Source: JAJECS01 sp965243625 (lineage in GTDB: Bacteria; Chloroflexota; UBA11872). Taken from it: DNA of 64,000 bases. The stretch spans positions 806,001-870,000 of the forward strand of contig CBDEVI010000002.1 in the NCBI GenBank assembly GCA_965243625.1, read 5' to 3'. A model generated the notes under the pieces. It was not told where the DNA came from. It ran no database searches and saw nothing but the letters and a program-made list of their open reading frames with translations. Each line of letters begins with the position of its first letter. Positions within the stretch are counted from its first letter, which is position 1. Below, piece by piece: positions 53,887 to 62,109 of this stretch. A program made the translations under genes and the position numbers.

Positions 53887-54923
53887 CCGTCGACGTCGAG
53901 CAGCACCTTGCCGCAGTCGCCCGAGAGCACCAGCTGCATGGCGTCCTCGAAGTCGTGGAGCGGAAACGTGTGGGTGACCAGCGGCTCCAGCAAGTCGCCG
54001 TGGATCTGCAGGAAGGCCTCGGTGCGATACCAGGTATCCCAGATCAGCCGTCCGGTGACGCCGTAAGCTTCCAGGCCCTTGAACATGAACTCCTCGGCCA
54101 GGTCGATGACGATGGGCTTGGGCGGAATGCCCAGGAACACGATCTTGCCGGCGTTGGCCGATACGCGCAGCGCCTGTCGCAGCGCCGTGGGGTGCCCCGA
54201 CATTTCCAAACTGACGGTGGGCCGCTCCCCGAGGGCGTCGACGATGTCTTGCTCGACGCTGGGCCTTGTTGCGTCGACGGTCAGGTGCGCGCCGACCTGC
54301 GCCGCCAGCGTGCGTCGATAGGCGGAAACGTCCGTGGCCACGATCGGATAGGCCCCTGCCGTGTAGGCCACGGCGATGGCCATGAGTCCCATCGGCCCGC
54401 AGCCGTAGACGGCGACCGGCTGTCCGGACACGTCGTAGCGCATGGCGGCGTGCACGGCGTTGCCGAGCGGCTCGAAGAGGACGGCCCGCTCCAGCGGAAT
54501 CGTCGGCGGCACGCGCCAGGCGAGCCGGCTCGGCACGGCGGCGTATTCGGCAAAGCCGCCGGAAACGTCGATGCCGAGTATGCGCAGGTTCTCGCACACG
54601 TGCGCGTTGCCGGTGCGGCAGGGACGGCAGATGCCGCAGAAGATATGGCTCTCGATGGCCACGATGTCGCCGGGCTCTAGGCCCTGCACGTTGGCTCCCA
54701 ACTCCGCCACCTCGCCCACCAGCTCGTGCCCGAGCGTGAACGGCGTGGGGTAGTTGCCCGCCGCCCACTCGTCCCAGAGGTACAGGTGTTTGTCCGAGCC
54801 GCAGATGCCGCTGCGCCGCACCTTGATCAGGAGCTCATCCGCGGCGGGCTGGGGCCGCGGCAACTCGGCCAGCTCGACGCCGGGAGTTGGGGCGGCCTTG
54901 CGGACGGCAAGCATCGACGTCAT
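53883..54923 (-). CDS. tdh: Zinc alcohol dehydrogenase, probably L-threonine 3-dehydrogenase
   Basis: Medium-chain zinc dehydrogenase, 346 aa. Catalytic zinc ligands appear in RRSGICGSDKH and GHELVGEV; the structural zinc site is CGICRPCRTGNAHVC. Tdh-like segments include LYLWDEWAAG, EPLGNAVHAAM, LEMSGHPTALR and LGIPP, close to E. coli Tdh in order and wording. It would oxidise L-threonine to 2-amino-3-ketobutyrate; no kbl gene is in the window. The Tdh name is likely rather than certain. Confidence 0.78.
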   Translation of the reverse strand: MTSMLAVRKAAPTPGVELAELPRPQPAADELLIKVRRSGICGSDKHLYLWDEWAAGNYPTPFTLGHELVGEVAELGANVQGLEPGDIVAIESHIFCGICRPCRTGNAHVCENLRILGIDVSGGFAEYAAVPSRLAWRVPPTIPLERAVLFEPLGNAVHAAMRYDVSGQPVAVYGCGPMGLMAIAVAYTAGAYPIVATDVSAYRRTLAAQVGAHLTVDATRPSVEQDIVDALGERPTVSLEMSGHPTALRQALRVSANAGKIVFLGIPPKPIVIDLAEEFMFKGLEAYGVTGRLIWDTWYRTEAFLQIHGDLLEPLVTHTFPLHDFEDAMQLVLSGDCGKVLLDVDG

Positions 54924-54952
54924 GGAGATCCTACGGTCGATTGCCCGAGGTA

Positions 54953-56056
54953 CTAGTCGGACGAATCGCCATTGGCGGCGAACTCGGCCTCCAGCTTACG
55001 GATCTCGTCGGTGAGCACGGGCAGCATGTCGGTCTCGTCCACCGTGCGCAGTATCTCGCCCTTGCGGAAGATCACCCCGCGGCCTTTGCCGCCGGCGATG
55101 CCGATATCGGCGTCCATCGCCTCTCCCGGGCCGTTGACCACGCAGCCCATCACGGCGACCTTGAGCGGCTCCTTGACAGTACCCATGACTTCCTCAACCG
55201 AGTCGGAGAGGCCGAAGAGGTCGATCTCGCAGCGCCCGCAGGACGGGCAGGAGACCATCGTGGGACCGGCTTCCTTGAGGCCCAGCACCTTGAGGATCTC
55301 GTTGGCGACGAAGACTTCCTCCACGGGATCGGTCGTCAGCGACACGCGCATGGTGTCGCCATAACCGTCGTAGAGGAGACTTCCCAGCCCGACGGCGGAG
55401 CGGATAATGCCGGTGCGCGGCGGGCCCGACTCCGTGATCCCGATGTGGAACGGGTACATGGTCTGCTGGGCGATGGCCTTATAGGCCTCGATGGTCACCT
55501 CGACCTCGAACGACTTGAGCGAGATCTTGATCTGGTCGAAGTTGAGGTCCTCGAGAATCTTCACGTGCTCGAGGGCGTCCTCGACCATGGCTTCGACGAG
55601 CTCCTGACCCTCGGGGCGCCGGTCGATCTTCTTCGACCACGCTTCCTGGATCGATCCGGCGTTGACCCCGATCCGAATCGGGATCTCGCGCTCCTTGCAG
55701 GCGCGGACGACCGCCTCGACCTTCTCGCGTCCGCCGATGTTGCCGGGATTGATGCGCAGGCAGTCCATGCCGGCTTCGGCGGCCATGAGCGCCAGCCGGT
55801 GGTCGAAGTGAATGTCGGCCACGAGGGGCGCGTCGGTGCCGGCGCGGATGTCGGGCAGCGCCTCGGCGGCGTACTTGTCGGGCACGGCGATGCGCACGAT
55901 GTCGCAGCCGGCTTCGACGAGCTCATGAATCTGGGCCAGCGTGGCGACGACGTCCTTCGTGTCGGTGATCGTCATCGACTGGACGCTGATCGGCGCGCCA
56001 CCGCCGATCTCCACGTCGCGAACCTTGATGGGGAATGACCCTCGGCGTCGAATCAC
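54953..56056 (-). CDS. ispG: 4-hydroxy-3-methylbut-2-enyl diphosphate synthase
   Basis: Iron-sulfur enzyme of the MEP isoprenoid pathway, 367 aa. VQSMTITDTKDV at the N-terminus, IRINPGNIG (here LRINPGNIG), and the cluster cysteines in SCPSCGRCEID and GCVVNGPGEA. GTG start. It is in the same run as dxr, cdsA and uppS, 94 bases from rseP, suggesting a shared isoprenoid/lipid block. Confidence 0.96.
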   Translation of the reverse strand: MIRRRGSFPIKVRDVEIGGGAPISVQSMTITDTKDVVATLAQIHELVEAGCDIVRIAVPDKYAAEALPDIRAGTDAPLVADIHFDHRLALMAAEAGMDCLRINPGNIGGREKVEAVVRACKEREIPIRIGVNAGSIQEAWSKKIDRRPEGQELVEAMVEDALEHVKILEDLNFDQIKISLKSFEVEVTIEAYKAIAQQTMYPFHIGITESGPPRTGIIRSAVGLGSLLYDGYGDTMRVSLTTDPVEEVFVANEILKVLGLKEAGPTMVSCPSCGRCEIDLFGLSDSVEEVMGTVKEPLKVAVMGCVVNGPGEAMDADIGIAGGKGRGVIFRKGEILRTVDETDMLPVLTDEIRKLEAEFAANGDSSD

Positions 56057-56115
56057 CGTAACTTCACCTCACGTTGCACAAAAGCGGACACCAACCGGGG
56101 TCGCTCTGAGCGTAG

Positions 56116-56127
56116 CCGGTTAACCGG
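56116..56127. repeat. Perfect 12-bp palindrome upstream of ispG
   Basis: CCGGTTAACCGG in the 94-base rseP-ispG gap, about 60 bases upstream of the ispG GTG. It could be an operator. Single short palindromes in GC-rich DNA also arise by chance, so this is weak. Confidence 0.3.
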
Positions 56128-56150
56128 TCAGACTCCAGCAAACCGAACGG

Positions 56151-57584
56151 CTAGAAGCCCGCCAAGCGCTGCACGTCGCTGACGGTGATGACCACCGCCA
56201 GCGCCATGAGCAGCATGATGCCCACGAAGTGGAAGGCGGCCTCGCGGCGTGGATTCAGCCGCCGCCCGGTGAGCCACTCGAAGCCCACGAACACCAGCCG
56301 TCCGCCGTCCAGACCGGGCCAGGGAAAGAGGTTGATGAGCCCGATCTGGGCCGACAGAATCGCACCCAGGAAGAGCACCCGTTCCAGACCGAGACGCGCC
56401 GCCTGGTCCACGACCGCGGCGATGCCAACGGGACCGGAGACCTGGACCGGGCCGCCGGCGATCCACTCGCCGATGGCCAGCGGGACCAAGGCGAGCGAGT
56501 CGATGGTGCGTGTGACCCCGCGCGCCGCCGCGATGTGCAGCGGGGCGGACTCGCGCACGGGACCGATGCGAATGCCGAGAGGGCCCTCGCCCGGCGGTGG
56601 CTCGACGCGCGGCACAGCGCGCAACATGGCGGTGTCCGAACCGCGCCGAATCTCGAACGTCACCGGTTGCCCGGCCGCACCGTCCAAGCCGCGGATCAGG
56701 TCGCCGACGCTGGCAACGGCGGCGCCGTCAACCGCCAGGATGCGGTCGTCGGCCAGCAGACCGGCGCTCTGCGCCGGTGAGCCCTCGGCGACCTCCACGA
56801 TGCGGGCTCCAACTTCGTCCGCGATCAGCGATCCCAGCATGAAGAGGATGGGCGCCAGCAGGAAGTTCATCAGGGGGCCGGCCACAAGGATCACCGCGCG
56901 CTGCCAGGGCTTGCGCCGCGCGAATCCCTGCGGCGCGTCGAAGTCGTTGGACTCGCCGGCCAGGCGCACGTAGCCGCCCAGGGGCAGGGCATTGATCGCA
57001 AACCTGGTTCCGCCGAGGTGAATGGACGCCCGGGCTGAATCGAAGGCCGCCTGCGGACCCCGACGCAGCTCGGCCTGGAGCTCGCCCTGGCGCAACCGCG
57101 CGGCGATGGCCGTTCCGGTTTCGGGGTCGACGCGGACCACCGGCAGCGCCAGCGACTCGGCGCCCGAGAGATGCACGGTCAGCTCCGGCGGCACGGCCAG
57201 GATGGCGCCCACCGCGCCTTCCGCCTGCGCGGCGCGCAGCTCGGCGCGCGTCGGCGGCTCGACGTTGCGGTACAGCAGGATGGCGTTGCGTAGCCCGGGA
57301 TCGTCCGGGTTGGACGCGCCCACAAGCCGCACCGCCCCGTCGACTTGAGACGCCGCGTCTTGCGCCAGCGGCTCCGCCGGAATGGCGTCGTCGCCGCGCA
57401 GGCGCGACCAGAGGCGCGGCGGGAGGCCGATGGCAAAGGTGTGGACCCCGACGCCAAAGCGGCGCGCGAAGGCGTAGTGCCCCAGCTCGTGCACGAACAC
57501 GATCAGGGACAGCAGCGCCAGGAATATCGGGATCACCACCAGCATGCTCGCCCCGGAGTCCAGCAGGGCCTGGATGGGATTCAC
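56151..57584 (-). CDS. rseP: RseP-type intramembrane metalloprotease with inserted PA-like domain
   Basis: Site-2 protease with PDZ domain, 477 aa. HELGH zinc motif at residues 32-36, PDZ around 270-340, third ligand in NLFPWPGLDGG near 425. Instead of going directly from the first loop to the ALPLGGYV segment (residues 199-206), about 127 residues (64-190) are inserted. Residues 84-175 look like a protease-associated (PA) domain: NAILLYRN, RAAQAEGAVGAILA and LPVVRVDPETG. The ATG overlaps the dxr stop. Confidence 0.9.
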   Translation of the reverse strand: MNPIQALLDSGASMLVVIPIFLALLSLIVFVHELGHYAFARRFGVGVHTFAIGLPPRLWSRLRGDDAIPAEPLAQDAASQVDGAVRLVGASNPDDPGLRNAILLYRNVEPPTRAELRAAQAEGAVGAILAVPPELTVHLSGAESLALPVVRVDPETGTAIAARLRQGELQAELRRGPQAAFDSARASIHLGGTRFAINALPLGGYVRLAGESNDFDAPQGFARRKPWQRAVILVAGPLMNFLLAPILFMLGSLIADEVGARIVEVAEGSPAQSAGLLADDRILAVDGAAVASVGDLIRGLDGAAGQPVTFEIRRGSDTAMLRAVPRVEPPPGEGPLGIRIGPVRESAPLHIAAARGVTRTIDSLALVPLAIGEWIAGGPVQVSGPVGIAAVVDQAARLGLERVLFLGAILSAQIGLINLFPWPGLDGGRLVFVGFEWLTGRRLNPRREAAFHFVGIMLLMALAVVITVSDVQRLAGF

Positions 57585-58741
57585 GACGCGGCGGTGAGGC
57601 TCCGGCGAACGTGCTCGACGCCCTCGCGATGGGCGTCCAGGGCCGTGTCGAGCGAATCCAGGGGCCGCACGGGCGTCGCCGCCATGGCGTCGAGCACGGC
57701 GTCAACCATCGCCCCGAAGCGCAAGTCGCCGCGCAGGAATATCTCGACCGCGGCGTCATCGGCCCCGCACAGCGTGGCCGGGGCCGTGCCGCCCGCCTGC
57801 CCGGCGTCCATGGCCGCGCGCAGCAGGGGAAAGCGCTCCAGGTCCGGCGTCTCGAAGCGCAACTGCTGGAGCTCGTCCAACGCCAGGCTGGAATGGGCCG
57901 CGTTGAGTCGCTCGGGGTAGGCCAGTGCGTATTGAATGGGGTGGCGCATATCGGGGGTTCCAAGCTGGGCCTTCAGCGAGCCGTCGTGGAATTCAACCAT
58001 GGAGTGCACGACGGATTCAGGATGAATGATCACCTCGATGCGGTCGTAGGGCAGATCGAACAGCCAATGGGCCTCGATGACCTCGAATCCCTTGTTCATC
58101 AAACTGGCCGAATCGGTCGTGATCTTCGGCCCCATGACCCAGTTCGGGTGCTTGAGCGCCTCCTCGGCGGTCGCGTCGCGGATGGCGGCGGCGTCGGTCT
58201 CGCGAAACGGTCCGCCCGAGGCCGTGAGAATGAGCCGCCGCACCGAACCCGGGTCTTCGCCGACCAGGCACTGCCACAAGGCGCTGTGCTCGCTGTCGAT
58301 CGGCAGGATTTGGGCTCCCGTGCTGTCGGCAAGGTCGCGGAACAACCGGCCGCCCATCACCAGCAGCTCCTTGCTCGCCAGGGCGACGGTGTTGCCGGCT
58401 CGGAGCGCGGCCTCGGTGGGCCGGAATCCAACGTCGCCGCCGATTGTGGCCACCACCACGATGTTCACGTCGTCACGCGCCGCGAGCTGCTCCAAGCCTT
58501 CGGGGTAGGGCAGGCGCTCGCAGATTGCCGGCCACTCCGCCGTTGCCCTGGACAGGTCACTGAGGCAGGCCGCCGGCACGTTGAACTCGTTGATTTGGTC
58601 GATCAGCAAGTCGGCGCTGGCGTTGCAGGTGAGCCCGACGACCTCGAAATGCTCGGGGTGGGTCCGCACGACGTCGAGGGTCTGGGTGCCGATGGATCCG
58701 GTGGCGCCGAGGACCACAATTCGCTTGGGTGCCGTCGTCAT
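57581..58741 (-). CDS. dxr: 1-deoxy-D-xylulose 5-phosphate reductoisomerase
   Basis: First committed enzyme of the MEP pathway, 386 aa. NADPH site GATGSIGTQTLD; substrate/metal segments IDSEHSALWQCL, ASGGPFR, MNKGFEVIEAHWLF and HPESVVHSMV. ATG 58741 is chosen from the usual N-terminus (APKRIVVLGATGSIG); the frame is open further upstream without conserved residues. 46 bases after cdsA and coupled to rseP by a four-base overlap. Confidence 0.96.
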   Translation of the reverse strand: MTTAPKRIVVLGATGSIGTQTLDVVRTHPEHFEVVGLTCNASADLLIDQINEFNVPAACLSDLSRATAEWPAICERLPYPEGLEQLAARDDVNIVVVATIGGDVGFRPTEAALRAGNTVALASKELLVMGGRLFRDLADSTGAQILPIDSEHSALWQCLVGEDPGSVRRLILTASGGPFRETDAAAIRDATAEEALKHPNWVMGPKITTDSASLMNKGFEVIEAHWLFDLPYDRIEVIIHPESVVHSMVEFHDGSLKAQLGTPDMRHPIQYALAYPERLNAAHSSLALDELQQLRFETPDLERFPLLRAAMDAGQAGGTAPATLCGADDAAVEIFLRGDLRFGAMVDAVLDAMAATPVRPLDSLDTALDAHREGVEHVRRSLTAAS

Positions 58742-58787
58742 CGCGTGCTCCGGATCGGTGGGGCGGGGTGCCCGTGCCTCGGGATCG

Positions 58788-59573
58788 CTAGCCGATGAAG
58801 TGGGCGGCGGCGAACACGGCCGGTACCACGAACAGCAGGCCGTCCACGCGATCCAACATACCACCGTGCCCCGGGATCAACTGGCCGCTGTCCTTGGCGC
58901 CGGCGTCCCGCTTGACCATCGAGGCCACGAGGTCGCCGGTCTGCGCGGCGGCGGCCCAGGCCAGGCCCAAGGGAACGACCAGCCACCCCTCGATCGGCAG
59001 AAATGGGAGGAATGCCGCGGTGGCGGCGATGCTGCCAGCGGTGCCTCCGGCCACGCCTTCCCAGGTCTTGCGCGGCGAGATGTGGGTCATGAAGCCGCGG
59101 CGTCCGACGGTGCGTCCGGCGGCGTACGCCAGCGAGTCGTAGGCCCAGGTGACCACCAGCGCCAGCAGGGTCCAGGCGAACCCGTCGGGCAACGTGCGGA
59201 GCACGACGGCCAGCCCCAGCAGCGCCCCGGCGTAGCCGCCGGCGGCCGCGGCGAGCGCCCAGTTGGCAAAGCGGTGCGGGTCCGACGTCGCCAGTTGGGC
59301 GATGAGCCCGACGGCAAGCAGGGCGGCCGTGAGCGTCCCCAGCCACACGCGCTCACCTTCGGGCACCGCCGCCAGCGCCACGACCAGCGCCGCCAACGCC
59401 GGAGCGAGCGCCCGCAGATGTGGTCGCGGGCCGCGCAGCAGCAGGTGCGCCAGCTCGCGCGCGGTGAGGGCCGCCCCGACGATGACGAGCACCGCCAGCG
59501 CCGACGGGTGCCACCAGACGACCGCCACCACGGCCGGAATGAGGACGGCCCCGCTGAGAACGCGCGCGCGCAG
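58788..59573 (-). CDS. cdsA: Phosphatidate cytidylyltransferase, apparent CTG start
   Basis: Makes CDP-diacylglycerol from phosphatidate and CTP in the inner membrane; about 261 aa and eight hydrophobic segments. Signature KRDAGAKDSGQLIPGHGGMLDRVDG near the C-terminus. The conserved N-terminal element RARVLSGAVLIP lies upstream of the first GTG (59531). Only CTG 59573, 7 bases after the uppS stop, can include it, since the frame runs in-frame from the uppS TAG at 59580. Start codon assignment is therefore unusual. Confidence 0.85.
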   Translation of the reverse strand: MRARVLSGAVLIPAVVAVVWWHPSALAVLVIVGAALTARELAHLLLRGPRPHLRALAPALAALVVALAAVPEGERVWLGTLTAALLAVGLIAQLATSDPHRFANWALAAAAGGYAGALLGLAVVLRTLPDGFAWTLLALVVTWAYDSLAYAAGRTVGRRGFMTHISPRKTWEGVAGGTAGSIAATAAFLPFLPIEGWLVVPLGLAWAAAAQTGDLVASMVKRDAGAKDSGQLIPGHGGMLDRVDGLLFVVPAVFAAAHFIG

Positions 59574-59579
59574 CGAAGG

Positions 59580-60338
59580 CTATCCGGAGATCAGGTCGCT
59601 GACCACGCGCGGCTGGTCCGCCACGCGCCCGAACTTGCGTTCGCGTTGCCGGTAAGTGGCCAGGGCCTTGTCGAACTCGTCGCGGGTGAAATCGGGCCAC
59701 AGCGTCGGCGTGGAATAGAACTCGGCGTACGCCGCCTGCCAGATGAGGAAATTGCTCAGGCGCTGCTCCCCCGCCGTGCGAATCACGAGGTCGGGGTCGG
59801 GGATGTCGCTGGTGTAGAGATAGGACGCGAACAGGTCCTCGCTCACGTCTTCCGGGGCAATGCCGTCCCGCATGAGATTGCGCACCGCGCGCAGGATCTC
59901 CGAGCGACCGCCGTAGTTGAACGCGATGTTGAGCGTCAGCGCCTGGTGTTTCACGGTCTGGCGGACGATAGTCCGCACGGCCACGCGGTCCGCGAGGGGC
60001 AGCGACTCGATTTCGCCGAGCACGCGAATGCGCACGTCATTGTTGAAAATCGTGGCGCGTTCGGCGGCCAGGCGCTCGGGAATCAGGGCCATCAGCACGT
60101 CCACCTCGTCGTGCGGCCGGTCCCAGTTTTCGGTGGAGAAGGCGAATACGGTGAGGGTGGAGATGCCGATATCGATGCAGGCCTCGGCGATCCCGCGCAC
60201 CCGCAGCGCGCCCTCGCGGTGGCCCTCGGTTCGCGGCAGGGCACGGCTGCGCGCCCAGCGCCCGTTGCCGTCCATGATGATGGCGACGTGGTCGGGCGCC
60301 GCCGTGTCGGATCCCGTCTCGTCCGCGCTGGCGTTCAG
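59580..60338 (-). CDS. uppS: Isoprenyl (undecaprenyl) diphosphate synthase, apparent CTG start
   Basis: cis-Prenyltransferase making the lipid carrier for peptidoglycan. HVAIIMDGNGRWA holds the catalytic Asp; FAFSTENW, RTAGEQRLSNFLIW and AYAEFY are typical. The only ATG is inside MDGNGR and would delete the first strand. The frame is open upstream with no ATG, GTG or TTG, but CTG 60338 overlaps the frr stop as CTGA, exactly the geometry of the ATGA/GTGA junctions elsewhere. About 252 aa with that start. Confidence 0.88.
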   Translation of the reverse strand: MNASADETGSDTAAPDHVAIIMDGNGRWARSRALPRTEGHREGALRVRGIAEACIDIGISTLTVFAFSTENWDRPHDEVDVLMALIPERLAAERATIFNNDVRIRVLGEIESLPLADRVAVRTIVRQTVKHQALTLNIAFNYGGRSEILRAVRNLMRDGIAPEDVSEDLFASYLYTSDIPDPDLVIRTAGEQRLSNFLIWQAAYAEFYSTPTLWPDFTRDEFDKALATYRQRERKFGRVADQPRVVSDLISG

Positions 60339-60901
60339 ACGGTCATCACCTCGGATTCCTTGCGTTCGCCCGCGGCATCGACTTGCGCGATATGGCTGTC
60401 GGTCAGCTCCTGGAGCCGCTGAGTGCCACGGTGCACCTCGTCCTCGGAGGCTTCCTTCTGGCGCGACAGGTCGCGCAGATCGTCTTGCACGTCGCGCCGC
60501 ACATTGCGCACCGCCACGCGCGCCGCCTCGACCCGGCCGCGCACGATCTTCACCAGGTCGCGGCGGCGGTCCTCGCTGAGCGGCGGGATCGGCAGGTGAA
60601 TCACCGTGCCGTCGTTTGACGGCGTGATGCCCAGATCGGATTTGAGGATCGCGCGCTCGATGTCGGGAATGGCGGACTTGTCCCAGGGTTGAATCACCAG
60701 CAAGCGCACTTCCGGCACGGAAATTCCGGCGATCTGCTTGAGAGATGTCGGCTGGCCGTAGTAGTCCACGCTGAGGTTTTCCACCAAGGCCGGCGAGGCG
60801 CGCCCGGTGCGGGTGGCCAGCAGCTCGTGTTCGAGGTGAGCCACGGCCTGCCGCATCCGGTGGGCCGCGTCGTCCAGGAATTCGTCGATGAGCTCGCTCA
60901 T
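60335..60901 (-). CDS. frr: Ribosome recycling factor
   Basis: tRNA-mimicking factor that dissociates post-termination ribosomes with EF-G, 188 aa. MRQAVAHLEHELLATRTGRASPALVE, LVIQPWDKSAIPDIERAI and PIPPLSEDRRRDLVK are canonical. The ATG overlaps the pyrH stop (ATGA). The usual order rpsB-tsf-pyrH-frr is intact. Confidence 0.96.
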   Translation of the reverse strand: MSELIDEFLDDAAHRMRQAVAHLEHELLATRTGRASPALVENLSVDYYGQPTSLKQIAGISVPEVRLLVIQPWDKSAIPDIERAILKSDLGITPSNDGTVIHLPIPPLSEDRRRDLVKIVRGRVEAARVAVRNVRRDVQDDLRDLSRQKEASEDEVHRGTQRLQELTDSHIAQVDAAGERKESEVMTV

Positions 60902-61608
60902 GCCGCGATCACTGTACCGACGCGCTCGCCGGTGAGCACGCGCTGCAGGCTGCCCGGGTCTTCGAGCCGGAAGACGACGATGGGCAGGTCGTTGTCCATG
61001 CAGAGGCTGAACGCGGTGGCGTCCATGATTCGCAGCCCGCGGTTGAGCGCCTCGAGGTAGGTGATTTCGTCGAGCCGGGTGGCGTTGGGATTCAGCTCGG
61101 GATCGTCCGTGTAGGCGCCGTCGACTTTGGTGGCCTTGAGCAGGGCCTGGGCGTTGATTTCCATGGCGCGCAAGGCCCCGGCGGTGTCCGTGGTGAAGAA
61201 GGGATTGCCGGTGCCGGCGGCGAAGATCACAACGCGCCCCTGCTCGAGGTGGGCCATGGCCTTGCGCCGGATGTAGGGCTCCGCCACCTCGCGCATCTCG
61301 ATGGCGGTTTGGACGCGGGTGGGAACGTCAACGCTTTCGAGCGCCTCCTGCAGCGCGAGGGCGTTCATCACCGTGCCGAGCATGCCGATGTAGTCGGCGG
61401 TCGAGCGGGCCATGGTCGGCATTTCGCCGCCGCGCCAGAAGTTGCCGCCGCCGATGACGATGGCGATCTCGACGTTGAGCGCGCGGGCCTCGACGATGCG
61501 GTCGGCTACCGCGCGCGCTCGATCGGTCTCGATGCTGAAGCCGTCTTCGCCGGCGAGTGATTCGCCGCCGATTTTCAGGAGTACGCGCTGGTAGGTGTGG
61601 GCTCGCAC
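60898..61608 (-). CDS. pyrH: UMP kinase
   Basis: Amino-acid-kinase-fold enzyme phosphorylating UMP, 236 aa. VLLKIGGESLAG, VIGGGNFWRG, TADYIGMLGTVMNALAL and GTGNPFFTTDTAGALRA are the family motifs. GTG 61608 is the start; 21 bases separate it from tsf. Length is normal. Confidence 0.96.
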   Translation of the reverse strand: MRAHTYQRVLLKIGGESLAGEDGFSIETDRARAVADRIVEARALNVEIAIVIGGGNFWRGGEMPTMARSTADYIGMLGTVMNALALQEALESVDVPTRVQTAIEMREVAEPYIRRKAMAHLEQGRVVIFAAGTGNPFFTTDTAGALRAMEINAQALLKATKVDGAYTDDPELNPNATRLDEITYLEALNRGLRIMDATAFSLCMDNDLPIVVFRLEDPGSLQRVLTGERVGTVIAA

Positions 61609-61629
61609 CGCTGTCCCCCCGTTTCGGCG

Positions 61630-62109
61630 CTAAATCTCGTACCGGCTAAACCGCGCGATCTGAATCCGTTCTCCGACCCGGGCCTCGACGTCCTGCACGA
61701 CCTCGTGCACCTTTTGCGACGTGTCGCGAAACCACGGCTGGTCGAGCAAGGCCTGCCCGTCGCCCGCCTCATCGTCGGCGACCCGCTCGGGCGCCATGGC
61801 CGCGATGTGCATGACCAGGTCGTGGGCCAGGGCCGTGAACTCGGGCGTGCGGGCGACAAAGTCGGTTTCGCAGCGAAGCTCGAGCATTGCGCCCAGCGGG
61901 CGGCCCGGATGCACGTAGGCCTCGATGATTCCTTCGCCCGTTTCGCGGTCGGCGCGCTTGGCCGAGAGCTCCAGGCCGCGCTCGCGAAGCAGGTCGCGCG
62001 CGTCCTCCATGGAGCCGTCGGCGTCCTCGAGCGCCCGCTTGACGTCCATGACGCCGGCGCCGGTCTCGGCCCGGAGCGCGCGAATATCTTCGATTGAGAC
62101 TTTAGGCAT
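61630..62109 (-). CDS. tsf: Elongation factor Ts, short form
   Basis: Guanine-nucleotide exchange factor for EF-Tu. UBA-type N-terminus EDIRALRAETGAGVMDVKRALEDA and the core LELRCETDFVARTPEF are present. At 159 aa it is much shorter than the E. coli protein (about 280) and somewhat shorter than the Thermus type, with only one core subdomain. ATG 62109 overlaps the rpsB end by 8 bases (ATGCCTAA). Confidence 0.94.
   Translation of the reverse strand: MPKVSIEDIRALRAETGAGVMDVKRALEDADGSMEDARDLLRERGLELSAKRADRETGEGIIEAYVHPGRPLGAMLELRCETDFVARTPEFTALAHDLVMHIAAMAPERVADDEAGDGQALLDQPWFRDTSQKVHEVVQDVEARVGERIQIARFSRYEI

Noticed and set aside
59580..60275. uppS starting at the ATG of MDGNGR
   Set aside because: It would remove the HVAII strand that directly precedes the catalytic Asp in all known family members.
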